Shown piece by piece: positions 1 through 7,396 of a stretch of 34,913 bases of DNA. A program made the translations under genes and the position numbers. A model generated the notes under the pieces. The model did no database searches. It worked only from the letters and a program-made list of their open reading frames with translations, and had not been told where the DNA came from. Origin of the DNA: Paracoccus sp. (in: a-proteobacteria) (GTDB lineage: Bacteria > Pseudomonadota > Alphaproteobacteria > Rhodobacterales > Rhodobacteraceae); NCBI RefSeq assembly GCF_030604785.1, contig NZ_JAUVVF010000038.1, positions 1 to 34,913 on the forward strand, read 5' to 3'. How positions within the stretch are numbered: position 1 is the first letter of the stretch; each line of letters opens with the position of its first letter.

Positions 1-1
1 C

Positions 2-103
2 AGGCTGAAGGACTGGCGCCGCGTCGCGACCCGCTACGACAGATGTGCGAAAACCTTCCTCTCCGCCGTCGCCCTCGCCGCAACCGTCATCTTCTGGCTT
101 TGA
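2..103 (+). CDS. C-terminal end of an IS5-family transposase (partial, enters from the left edge)
   Basis: The frame starting at base 2 reads 33 codons to a TGA at 101-103. The visible residues include KDWRRVATRYDRCAKTFLSA, followed by a hydrophobic end finishing in IFWL. A basic KDWRRVATRYD segment followed by FL-SAV-LAA is the usual carboxyl end of IS5-family (IS427/ISL2-like) DDE transposases. The catalytic residues lie outside the window, so I cannot say whether the element is intact. Its stop lies about 340 bases from the 3' end of a tRNA-Ser gene, a common place for mobile DNA. The family call rests on recognising the C-terminal pattern only. Confidence 0.75.
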   Translation, partial: RLKDWRRVATRYDRCAKTFLSAVALAATVIFWL

Positions 104-107
104 CGAT

Positions 108-126
108 CAATGAGTCTGGAGCCTAA
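108..126. repeat. Possible right terminal inverted repeat of the IS5-family element
   Basis: Directly after the transposase stop comes a short stretch containing GAGTCTGGAGCC followed by TAA. IS5-family elements usually end within a few tens of bases of the transposase stop, with a terminal repeat of about 15-18 bases starting in GAG or GGG and flanked by a short A/T-containing target duplication. This fits, but the left end is outside the window, so the repeat cannot be confirmed by pairing. Confidence 0.3.
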
Positions 127-144
127 GTCTGCTTCATCACCATG

Positions 145-406
145 TCACGCGCTTGCAAAGGTTACCTGCTGCGAGAGCGATAGCCTGTCAAAAAGGATGG
201 CCGCCGCATCTTGCTGGCACTTCAGCGCAGCTTTGTAGAGGAGGATCGTCGTCTTGTAGTGCCCAACACGCAAAACGCAGAGGATCTTTCGGAGGCTAAT
301 GTGGCCTGTCCTCGATTGGGGTGGTGCACACGTAGCGAAGTGTTTTTAGCGTCGATCCGCTTCTAGTGCTAGTAAGGCAAAAATGCAGCTCATCGTCAGC
401 TAGCAT
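145..406 (-). pseudogene. Possible decayed or frameshifted short gene of unknown function
   Basis: This 341-base stretch (104-444) has no intact gene. GC by hand count over 181-420 is about 54%, visibly lower than the genes to the right. On the minus strand an ATG at 404-406 opens a 36-codon frame (with TLKTLRYVCTTPIEDRPH) that meets a stop near 299. Slightly before that stop, the next frame is open for 66 codons (ISLRKILCVLRVGHYKTTI, ending DRLSLSQQVTFASA) to a TGA at 145-147. Joined by a single-base shift around 300-310, the two would give a protein of roughly 87 residues. I do not recognise the family. It could equally be chance open frames in foreign, lower-GC DNA. Confidence 0.2.
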
Positions 407-444
407 GGCAGCTCGCCAGAAAACCTAGTGATTTCAAAGCTTAA

Positions 445-534
445 TGGCGGAGAGGGTGGGATTCGAACCCACGGAACCCGTGAAGGCTCAACGGTTTTCG
501 AGACCGCCCCGTTCGACCACTCCGGCACCTCTCC
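445..534 (-). tRNA. tRNA-Ser (anticodon CGA), CCA encoded
   Basis: The minus strand folds as a 90-base class II tRNA. It begins GGAGAGG, which pairs with CCTCTCC before discriminator G and an encoded CCA. The D arm contains GGTCGAACGG. The anticodon loop reads CTCGAAA, giving CGA, which decodes UCG serine codons. An extended variable arm, typical of serine tRNAs, precedes the GGTTCGAATCC T loop. The 3' end points toward the IS5-family fragment at the left edge. tRNA-Ser 3' ends are frequent integration sites, so the lower-GC stretch beyond 445 may be inserted DNA, although no repeat of the tRNA 3' end is visible in this window. Confidence 0.97.
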
Positions 535-556
535 GCGCTCTTGGGTGGTGGGCAGG

Positions 557-585
557 CATCTAGAGGGCTGGGGGTTGAAGCGCAA
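557..585 (-). promoter_or_regulatory. Candidate promoter of tRNA-Ser
   Basis: On the minus strand, TTGCGC at 585-580 and TAGATG at 562-557 are separated by 17 bases. The inferred start site, near 550, lies about 16 bases before the tRNA 5' end. The -35 keeps the TTG trinucleotide favoured in rhodobacteral promoters, but the -10 matches the consensus at only three positions. Placement is good and sequence match is moderate. Confidence 0.4.
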
Positions 586-640
586 GAGGGATTTTACGAA
601 AACTGGCGGAAATATCCCTGACCACGAAAGGTGGTGCCGA

Positions 641-1513
641 ATGTCCCCGGCTCTCTGTCTGATCGCGATGCTGGCCCTGTTGCCGGCTACGCCCGCGCCC
701 CAATCTGCCGATGCGCCCGCAGTGCTCTGGCCCGCCGCGCAGGAGCAGCAGCAGGGGCAGCGCATCTGGGATGCGTTGCAGATGCAGGCGCTGGTTCCCA
801 CGCTGCAGCAGGAGGCTCGCAGCGGCGCCGCCCAGCTGGTCGAAGAGGGGCTGATGTCCGCCGGGCCGCCCCCGTGGCCCGAGATCGTTGCGCGCATCCA
901 TGACCCCGCGCGGCTTGGGCCGATGTTCCGCGACGCTCTGGGCCGCGCCGCGCAGCAGGCCGATCCGGCGCTGCTGGAACGCGCGCTGGCCTTCTACGAG
1001 ACGGGGCCGGGGCTGCGTCTGGCCGCGTTGGAGCATAGCGCCCGCGAGGCGATGCTGGACCCGGAGGTCGAGGATGCCGCCAGGCTGGCCTTTCAGCGCG
1101 CCGACGAGACCGACGAGCCGAGGGCGCGCCTGATCCGGCGCTTGATCGACGAGGCGGATCTGGTCGCACCGAACGTGGCGACCGGGATGAACACCAGCAT
1201 CGCCTTTTCGCAGGGTTTCGCCGAGGGCGGCGGGTTCGACATGGCGCCCACGCCCGACGAGATGCTGGCCGAGGCCTGGGGACAGGAGGACGTGCTGGCG
1301 ATCGAGGCCGAGAGCTGGATGCAGGCCTTCCTGATGCTGGCCTATTCGCCGCTGAGCGATGCCGAGATCGAGGCCTATATCGACTTTGCCGTCGCACCCG
1401 AGGGGCTGTTGCTGGCGGATCTGCTGTTCAACGGCTTTGACGAGGTCTTCGTGCAGACCTCGCGCGAGATGGGGCTGGCCGCCGCCCTGCGCGACGAGGG
1501 GCAGCGGCTGTGA
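641..1513 (+). CDS. DUF2059 domain-containing exported protein
   Basis: The product is a 290-residue protein of unknown function. An ATG at 641 begins a typical signal peptide (MSPALCLIAMLALLPATPA), so it is probably exported to the periplasm. The frame is open further upstream, but that part runs through the tRNA-Ser gene and is rejected as coding. The remainder is helical and acidic. The C-terminal third (about residues 215-280, including YSPLSDAEIEAYIDFAVAPE) resembles the DUF2059 domain found in many alphaproteobacterial periplasmic proteins. Its stop overlaps the GTG start of the next gene (GTGA), so the two are probably translated together. The link between an exported DUF2059 protein and a nucleotide-sugar hydrolase is positional only. 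Confidence 0.75.
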   Translation: MSPALCLIAMLALLPATPAPQSADAPAVLWPAAQEQQQGQRIWDALQMQALVPTLQQEARSGAAQLVEEGLMSAGPPPWPEIVARIHDPARLGPMFRDALGRAAQQADPALLERALAFYETGPGLRLAALEHSAREAMLDPEVEDAARLAFQRADETDEPRARLIRRLIDEADLVAPNVATGMNTSIAFSQGFAEGGGFDMAPTPDEMLAEAWGQEDVLAIEAESWMQAFLMLAYSPLSDAEIEAYIDFAVAPEGLLLADLLFNGFDEVFVQTSREMGLAAALRDEGQRL

Positions 1514-2604
1514 GCGTGGTTCTGCTGGGGCCGCTGGCCCATCCGGTGCTGTGCCTGGCCTTGGGCGTCTCGGGGCAGCCTGTGCGGCTGTCGGGCCATC
1601 TGACGGGGGGCGCGCAGGCGGGGATCGACCGGGGCGCATGGCCGGCCCTGATCCCGGGCGAGGGGGACTTGACCGGGCTGCGCGTGACGCCCGACCCCCG
1701 GCTTCAGCGTTATGCGGCGGTGATGGGACTGGAGCCGAAGGCAATCGAAGGCGAGACGGTGCTGGGGATCGGCGGGCCGCCCGGCGCGCCTTGGGACGCG
1801 GCCGCCTGGGATGCGGCCTTGGCGGCCGAGATCGCGCGCCAGATCCTCGACGCGCCTGCGGATGCCGAGCCCGCGCATCTGGCCTGGCGTCTGCCGATGA
1901 TCGGGATATGGGCGGCCAGCCGGGTGCGGGCGGGGGCGTCGCCGCGTTCGGGCGGAAATATCGTGGCCGCGCGTGAACCCGGCGATGTGCAGGTCCATGA
2001 GCGACGGCAGATCGCCTCGGGCTTCTTCGCCACCGATGAACTGGTCCTGAGCCACCGCCGTCACGATGGCGGCATGACCTACCGGATGACCCGCGAAGGC
2101 TTCCTGATGGGTGATGCGGTCGTGCTGCTGCCTTGGGACCCGGTGCGCGACCGCGTTCTGGTGATCGAGCAGTTCCGCCCCGCCCCCTTTCTGCGGGGCG
2201 ATCCGCAGCCCTGGCTGCTTGAGCCCGTCGCAGGGCGCGTCGATGCCGGGGAAAGCGTAGAGGACGCCGCCCGGCGCGAGGCGCAGGAAGAGGCTGCGCT
2301 GAGCGTGTCGCGGCTGTTTCACGCCTTCGACGCCTATCCCAGCCCCGGCGCGGTCTGCGAATTCCTCTATCAGTTCGTCGGCATCGCGGACCTGCCCGAC
2401 GGGGTCGAGGGCGTCCACGGTCTGGACGGAGAGGCCGAGGACATCCGCGGCCACCTGCTTGGCCGCTCCGATCTGACAGGGATGGTGCTGACGGGGCAGA
2501 TCACCAATGGCCCTCTGGCCTCGCTGGCGCTGTGGCTGGAACTCAGCGCGCCGCGATTGCGGGCGGAACTGGCCCATGCGGCAACGGGTTGCCCGGCGGC
2601 TTAG
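1510..2604 (+). CDS. NUDIX hydrolase, ADP-ribose pyrophosphatase-like, with N-terminal AIG2/gamma-glutamylcyclotransferase-like domain
   Basis: This 364-residue protein is likely to hydrolyse ADP-ribose or a related nucleoside diphosphate derivative to AMP and a sugar phosphate in the cytoplasm. The C-terminal half carries a NUDIX box at about 242-264, with REAQEE at 256-261. The glycine late in the consensus is alanine here, a common tolerated change. Upstream lies the ADPRase-type strand VLVIEQFRPAP. Residues 1-75 resemble an AIG2/GGCT-like fold (LLGPLAHPVLCLALG), but the usual Y-G-x-L motif is degenerate, so that domain may be non-catalytic. The GTG start at 1510 is fixed by its GTGA overlap with the preceding stop. 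ADP-ribose is the best substrate guess but was not shown. Confidence 0.82.
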   Translation: MSVVLLGPLAHPVLCLALGVSGQPVRLSGHLTGGAQAGIDRGAWPALIPGEGDLTGLRVTPDPRLQRYAAVMGLEPKAIEGETVLGIGGPPGAPWDAAAWDAALAAEIARQILDAPADAEPAHLAWRLPMIGIWAASRVRAGASPRSGGNIVAAREPGDVQVHERRQIASGFFATDELVLSHRRHDGGMTYRMTREGFLMGDAVVLLPWDPVRDRVLVIEQFRPAPFLRGDPQPWLLEPVAGRVDAGESVEDAARREAQEEAALSVSRLFHAFDAYPSPGAVCEFLYQFVGIADLPDGVEGVHGLDGEAEDIRGHLLGRSDLTGMVLTGQITNGPLASLALWLELSAPRLRAELAHAATGCPAA

Positions 2605-2614
2605 GCTGACTGTC

Positions 2615-2659
2615 TGCCCCCGCGCGCGCCGGGGCGGGCTTGCCCCTCGGGCGGGGGCA
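2615..2659. repeat. GC-rich inverted repeat between the NUDIX and cysteine synthase genes
   Basis: TGCCCCCGC at 2615-2623 is perfectly complementary to GCGGGGGCA at 2651-2659, and a second pairing (GGGGC/GCCCC) nests inside. No T-tract follows, so it does not look like a standard intrinsic terminator. It could still attenuate or separate the two transcription units, or protect the NUDIX mRNA 3' end. The rest of the 104-base gap shows only a Shine-Dalgarno-like GGAAGAAGG ahead of the next ATG. Confidence 0.4.
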
Positions 2660-2708
2660 TGTGTAGGTAACGCTGAACGTCACACCAACCGGAAGAAGGT
2701 CGATCGCC

Positions 2709-3740
2709 ATGCGAATCTGTTCTGATCTGGCCGATGCGATCGGCAACACGCCCCTGATCCGTCTGAAGCGCGCCAGCGAGGAGACCGGCTGCGAGATCCT
2801 CGGCAAGGCCGAGTTCATGAATCCCGGCCAGTCGGTCAAGGACCGCGCGGCGCTTTACATCATCAAGGACGCCGTGGCGCGCGGCGTCCTGCGCCCCGGC
2901 GGCACCATCGTCGAGGGCACGGCGGGCAATACCGGCATCGGTCTGGCGCTGGTCGGCGCCTCGATGGGCTTTCGCAGCGTCATCGTGATCCCCGAGACTC
3001 AGAGTCAGGAAAAGAAGGACATGCTGCGGCTGGCCGGGGCGACCCTGGTCGAGGTTCCGGCGGCGCCCTACAAGAACCCCAACAATTATGTCCGCTATTC
3101 GGGGCGCTTGGCCGAGGCGCTGGCGCGGACCGAACCCAACGGCGCGATCTGGGCCAACCAGTTCGACAACGTCGCCAACCGTCAGGCCCATGTCGAGACG
3201 ACCGGCCCCGAGATCTGGGACCAGACGCAGGGCCGCGTGGATGGCTTCACCTGCGCGGTCGGCTCGGGCGGCACGCTGGCGGGCGTGGCGATGGCCTTGG
3301 CCCCACGCGGGGTCAAGATCGGTCTGGCCGATCCCGAGGGCGCGGCGCTGCATTCCTTCTACACGACCGGCGAATTCGACAGCCCCGGCTCCTCGATCAC
3401 CGAGGGCATCGGGCAGGGGCGCATCACCGCCAATCTCGAAGGCTTCACCCCCGATTTCAGCTGGCGCATTTCCGACAGCGAGGCGCTGCCGATCGTCTTT
3501 GACCTTCTGGAACACGAGGGGCTGTGCCTGGGCGGCTCGTCAGGGATCAATGTCGCGGGCGCGATCCGCATGGCGCGCGAGATGGGGCCGGGCCATACCA
3601 TCGTCACGATCCTGTGCGATTACGGAACCCGCTATCAGACAAAGCTGTTCAACCCGGAATTCCTGCGGGCCAAGGGGCTGCCGGTGCCGGAATGGCTGAC
3701 CCGGTCCGCCCCTTCGCTGCCCGAAGTCTACGAAGGGTGA
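2709..3740 (+). CDS. cysK: Cysteine synthase (O-acetylserine sulfhydrylase), PLP-dependent
   Basis: The protein has 343 residues and belongs to fold-type II PLP enzymes. It is expected to make L-cysteine from O-acetylserine and sulfide in the cytoplasm. NPGQSVKDR places the PLP-binding lysine at residue 44. The substrate loop reads EGTAGNTG (69-76), where the bacterial CysK norm is TSGNTG. The phosphate-binding glycine loop GSGGT is at 185-189. The T-A-G-N-T-G version with a C-terminal extension is the form I associate with a separate cysteine synthase subgroup, including fungal-type enzymes, so paralogy with a classic cysK elsewhere is possible. It starts at an ATG after GGAAGAAGG. The mscS-like gene follows after 2 bases, suggesting co-transcription. 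Confidence 0.85.
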   Translation: MRICSDLADAIGNTPLIRLKRASEETGCEILGKAEFMNPGQSVKDRAALYIIKDAVARGVLRPGGTIVEGTAGNTGIGLALVGASMGFRSVIVIPETQSQEKKDMLRLAGATLVEVPAAPYKNPNNYVRYSGRLAEALARTEPNGAIWANQFDNVANRQAHVETTGPEIWDQTQGRVDGFTCAVGSGGTLAGVAMALAPRGVKIGLADPEGAALHSFYTTGEFDSPGSSITEGIGQGRITANLEGFTPDFSWRISDSEALPIVFDLLEHEGLCLGGSSGINVAGAIRMAREMGPGHTIVTILCDYGTRYQTKLFNPEFLRAKGLPVPEWLTRSAPSLPEVYEG

Positions 3741-3742
3741 CA

Positions 3743-6226
3743 ATGTTTCGTTCCGTTTTTGCCGCGGCGCTGGTGGTTCTGACCCTGGCGCTTGCCTCGC
3801 CGCTTGCCGCCCAGCAGCAGCAGGGGATCAATTACCAGACCTGGGAATTGATCGCTGAACGGGCCGAAAACCTGATCGTCAATCCGCAGGCGACGAATGC
3901 CCAGCTGGCGCAGACCCGCGCCCGGATCGCCGAATGGCGCGACCAGTTCCGGCAGGGCCAGAACGTCAATGCCGAGCGCATCGCGACGCTGCGCAGCCAG
4001 ATCGACGCGCTTGGTCCACCCCCCGCCGACGGCGAGACCGAGGCTGAAGAGACCGCCGCCCGACGCGCCGAACTGAACCAGCAGCTTGCCACCGCGCAGG
4101 CCCCCCGCGTGGCCGCGGCCGAGGCCGTCAGCCGCGCCAATTCCGTCATCGCCCAGATCGACGAGGTGGTCCGCCAGCGTCAGGCGCTGGAACTGACCAA
4201 GCAATCGCCATCGCCCTTGTTGCCCGGATCGTGGGCGCAGGCGGCCTCGTCCGGCCTGTCGCTGGCCGAAGGCGTGGGCGCCGAGGTGGCTTTGCGTGAG
4301 GTCGGACCCGAGACGCTGGCAGAACTGCGCCCGCAGCTTCCGGCCGTGATCTTCTATCTGGCCGCCGCATTGCTGCTGCTGACCTATGGTCGCGCCTGGG
4401 TGGACTCGCTGCCCACGCGGCTGTCGGTGCGGGCCTCGGACCACTCGCGCGCGGTGCTGGCCTTCGTCACATCGCTCGGCCAGATCGCAATCCCGATGAT
4501 CGGGGTCGCACTGTTGATCAGCGCCTTGAAGGCCACCGGTCTGCCCGGCCCCTGGACGACGCCCTTCCTGAACGCCCTGCCGATGTCGGCGGTGATCCTG
4601 TTCGGCGGGATCTGGCTGGCCCGCTCGCTGTTTCCGCGAAAGGCCATCGCCTATACGTCGCTGCAGATGACCGAAGAGGCTCGCGTCTCGGCCAGCCGGG
4701 TCGTGCGGCTCTTGGCGGTGCTGTTTTCGGTCCATTACCTGCTGACGCGCGCCGCGCTGCCTCTGGCCGGGCTCTACGAGCAGGGCGAGGCGCAGCTGGG
4801 CCGCGTGCCGCTGACCTTTTCCGAGGCCGGGGCAGGGGTCTGGCATCTGGTCCTGATCACGCTGGCCGGGCTGGCGATGGTGCGGCTGGGCAACATCCTG
4901 CGCCGCATCACGCGCGAGGCGGTGACGCAGGACCTGTCCTATCGACACTGGGTCATGGCCTGGGCCGGGCGGCTGACGCGCATCGTCGGGCCGCTGGCGG
5001 TTCTGGCCACGGCGGCGGGTTACGTGAATCTGGGCAACCTGACAGTCTGGCCCTGGCTTCTGTCGCTGGCGCTGATCGGGCTTCTGATCCTTTTGCAGGA
5101 TTTCATCGCCGATCTGTTCAACATGCTGCAGCGCGGGGCCGAGGGTGCCCGCGACGGCCTTGCGCCGCTGCTGATCGGCTTTGCGCTGGTGGTCCTGTCG
5201 ATCCCGCTTTTCCTGGTGATCTGGGGCGCCTCGACCAGCGAGCTGGGCGAATACTGGCAGCGTTTCCTGGCCGGGTTCAGCTTGGGCGGTGTCACGCTGT
5301 CGCCGGGCGCGGTGCTGATGCTGCTGGTCGTCTTTGCGGTCGGCTACGGCATCACGCGCGCCGTTCAGGGGGTGTTCCGCAGCTCGATCCTGCCCAAGAC
5401 GCGCCTGGATCCGGGCGGCCAGAACGCAGTCATCGTGGGGCTGGGCTATGTGGGTATCTTCATCGCCGCGCTGATCGCGATCACCTCGGCGGGGATCGAC
5501 CTGTCGGCCTTTGCCATCGTCGCCGGGGCGCTGTCGGTCGGTATCGGCTTCGGCCTTCAGAACATCGTGTCGAACTTCGTCAGCGGCATCATCCTGCTGA
5601 TCGAGCGGCCTGTCAGCGTGGGCGACTGGGTCAGCGCGGGCGGACAGCAGGGCATCGTCAAGAACATCTCGATCCGCTCGACCCTGGTCGAGACCTTCGA
5701 CCGGACCGAGGTGATCGTCCCCAACAGCGACTTCATCAGCCAGCCGGTCACGAACTGGACGCGCCACAACAAGATCGGCCGCATCATCATTCCGGTCGGC
5801 GTGGCCTATGGCAGCGATACCCGCCAGGTCGAGCGCGTGCTGCGCGAGATCGTCGAGGATCACCCGCTGGTGGCCATCGACCCGGCGCCCTCGATCCTGT
5901 TCCGCGCGCTGGGGGCGGATTCGCTGAATTTCGAGATTCGGGCGATCCTGGCCGATGTCGGAACCGGGATCGGCGTGACCTCGGACCTGCTGCACGAGAT
6001 CGTGCGCCGCTTCGCGGATGAGGGGATCGAGATCCCGTTCGCGCAGCGCGACATCTGGCTGCGCAACCCCGAGGCGCTGCCCGGCCACGTCGCCCGCCCG
6101 CAGGAGCCCGGCCCCAAGGCGCTGCCCGGCCAGCCCGACCCGCGCATCGCCGCCGCGCGTCGGGAAACCGCGCGCTCGTTGCCGGACGAGGACGACGCCC
6201 CCGATGATGGTATGGATGCGCGCTGA
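3743..6226 (+). CDS. Large MscS-family mechanosensitive ion channel with DUF3772-type periplasmic N-terminus
   Basis: The product has 827 residues. It is an inner-membrane channel expected to open under membrane tension and release solutes during hypo-osmotic shock. An ATG at 3743 starts a clear signal peptide (MFRSVFAAALVVLTLALASP). Residues about 30-190 form a charged, helical, Q- and A-rich periplasmic region like DUF3772 of large MscS/MscK-type channels. Numerous membrane segments follow (about 270-640). The pore helix and start of the beta domain are well conserved (GIGFGLQNIVSNFVSG, then ERPVSVGDWV). The far C-terminus is acidic and proline-rich, probably disordered. The frame extends upstream inside cysteine synthase, but the signal peptide decides the start. 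Confidence 0.9.
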   Translation: MFRSVFAAALVVLTLALASPLAAQQQQGINYQTWELIAERAENLIVNPQATNAQLAQTRARIAEWRDQFRQGQNVNAERIATLRSQIDALGPPPADGETEAEETAARRAELNQQLATAQAPRVAAAEAVSRANSVIAQIDEVVRQRQALELTKQSPSPLLPGSWAQAASSGLSLAEGVGAEVALREVGPETLAELRPQLPAVIFYLAAALLLLTYGRAWVDSLPTRLSVRASDHSRAVLAFVTSLGQIAIPMIGVALLISALKATGLPGPWTTPFLNALPMSAVILFGGIWLARSLFPRKAIAYTSLQMTEEARVSASRVVRLLAVLFSVHYLLTRAALPLAGLYEQGEAQLGRVPLTFSEAGAGVWHLVLITLAGLAMVRLGNILRRITREAVTQDLSYRHWVMAWAGRLTRIVGPLAVLATAAGYVNLGNLTVWPWLLSLALIGLLILLQDFIADLFNMLQRGAEGARDGLAPLLIGFALVVLSIPLFLVIWGASTSELGEYWQRFLAGFSLGGVTLSPGAVLMLLVVFAVGYGITRAVQGVFRSSILPKTRLDPGGQNAVIVGLGYVGIFIAALIAITSAGIDLSAFAIVAGALSVGIGFGLQNIVSNFVSGIILLIERPVSVGDWVSAGGQQGIVKNISIRSTLVETFDRTEVIVPNSDFISQPVTNWTRHNKIGRIIIPVGVAYGSDTRQVERVLREIVEDHPLVAIDPAPSILFRALGADSLNFEIRAILADVGTGIGVTSDLLHEIVRRFADEGIEIPFAQRDIWLRNPEALPGHVARPQEPGPKALPGQPDPRIAAARRETARSLPDEDDAPDDGMDAR

Positions 6227-6235
6227 CCCTGTGAT

Positions 6236-7342
6236 CTAGGCCGTGTCCCGGCTGATCCGGCTGGGCGCGGTCTCGACCGGGTCGCCGCTGCCGTCATCGG
6301 GCAGCCCCTCGCGCGACAGCATCACCGCCACCGGGCGCAGCCAGGGCACATGGGCGCAGACGATCATCAGCGCGACCATGATCGGCACCGCCAGGAACAT
6401 GCCCGGTATCCCCCAGACCGCGCCCCAGAAGGCCAGCGACAGGATGATCCCGAAGCTGGACAGACGCAGCGTCTGACCCAGCAGCATCGGGTCCAGCACG
6501 TTGCCGATGACGAATTGCACCAGCGTGATCGACACGCCGATGATCGCGGTCAGCGTCATGTCGCCGGTCAGCACGAAGACGAGGATCGTGGCGATGGCGG
6601 TCGCGATGATCGACCCGACCGAGGGGATGAAGTTCAGGATGAAGGTCAGGATGGCGACGGCCATCGCCAGTTCCAGCCCCGCCGCCCGGAAGATCGCGTA
6701 GACCAGCACCGACGTGACCGCGCTGACCCCGGTCTTGACGACCAGATAGCGGTTCACCCGGTGCATGATCGACGAGATGATCCGCCGCACCTGGACCGCC
6801 TTGTCCGCATCCTCGGTCAACCGCTCAACCTTGAGGGGGAACCAGACGCGCTCGGCGAACATGAAGCCCACGAAAAGGATCACCAGCACGCTGCCCTGCA
6901 GGATGCCGCCGGCCTGCCCGGCCAGCGACCGGATCCAGCCGGTGATGTTGAAATTCGTGATCGTCAGCATGATCCGCTCCTGCGCCTCGGGGCCCAGGCG
7001 TTCGGTCAGGGCGGGCAGGGCCACCAGCGCGCGTTCGGCATAGGTGATCGCCAGGAACACGATCTCGTTGACCTGGGCCACGATCGTGGTCGAGACCCAC
7101 AGGATGCCAAGCGCGATGGCGATCAGGGCCAGTGTGGTGGCCAGCCAGTTCGGCACCTTGAGCCGGGTCGAGATCGCGTGGATCGCGTCCGATGTCAGCG
7201 AGAACAGGATGATCGCAATGGCCAGCGAGATCAGAATGAACCGGGCCTGGACCAGCATGAACAGCAGCAGCGAAAAGGCGATGATGCCCAGAAATCCGGT
7301 TTGCAGCCGTTCGCGCAAAACCGATTCGTTCGATTGGTCCAC
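6236..7342 (-). CDS. AI-2E family transporter (PerM/UPF0118-like membrane protein)
   Basis: This is a 368-residue polytopic inner-membrane protein. The family includes TqsA-like AI-2 exporters and Na+/H+ antiporters, so the substrate cannot be named. The fold is typical: two N-terminal helices, a helix pair near 55-85, a cytoplasmic linker about 130-200, then conserved C-terminal helices containing NFIPSVGSIIA and the IGNVLDPMLLGQ motif. It starts at GTG (7340-7342) with GAGGGG six bases upstream. It converges on the mscS-like gene with 9 bases between the stops. A strong terminator separates it from gyrA upstream, so it must have its own promoter or depend on read-through; only 54 bases are available. 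Confidence 0.88.
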   Translation of the reverse strand: MDQSNESVLRERLQTGFLGIIAFSLLLFMLVQARFILISLAIAIILFSLTSDAIHAISTRLKVPNWLATTLALIAIALGILWVSTTIVAQVNEIVFLAITYAERALVALPALTERLGPEAQERIMLTITNFNITGWIRSLAGQAGGILQGSVLVILFVGFMFAERVWFPLKVERLTEDADKAVQVRRIISSIMHRVNRYLVVKTGVSAVTSVLVYAIFRAAGLELAMAVAILTFILNFIPSVGSIIATAIATILVFVLTGDMTLTAIIGVSITLVQFVIGNVLDPMLLGQTLRLSSFGIILSLAFWGAVWGIPGMFLAVPIMVALMIVCAHVPWLRPVAVMLSREGLPDDGSGDPVETAPSRISRDTA

Positions 7343-7360
7343 GTCGCCCCTCGGGTGATG

Positions 7361-7389
7361 AAAAAGCCCGGCCCGTGATGGGCCGGGCT
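7361..7389 (-). terminator. Rho-independent terminator of gyrA
   Basis: Minus strand: a perfect 10-bp stem (AGCCCGGCCC / GGGCCGGGCT) with a 5-base loop, followed at once by five T. It lies 8 bases past the gyrA stop and just before the AI-2E-family start. Confidence 0.9.
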
Positions 7390-7396
7390 CATGTTG

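Noticed and set aside
428..640. Longer N-terminus for the DUF2059 gene starting at 428
   Set aside because: The extension runs antisense through the tRNA-Ser gene, and a signal peptide begins at the ATG at 641.
3728..6088. 786-residue minus-strand frame opposite the mechanosensitive channel gene
   Set aside because: Antisense shadow; composition (Q, R, D, H) is typical of reverse-strand frames in high-GC genes.
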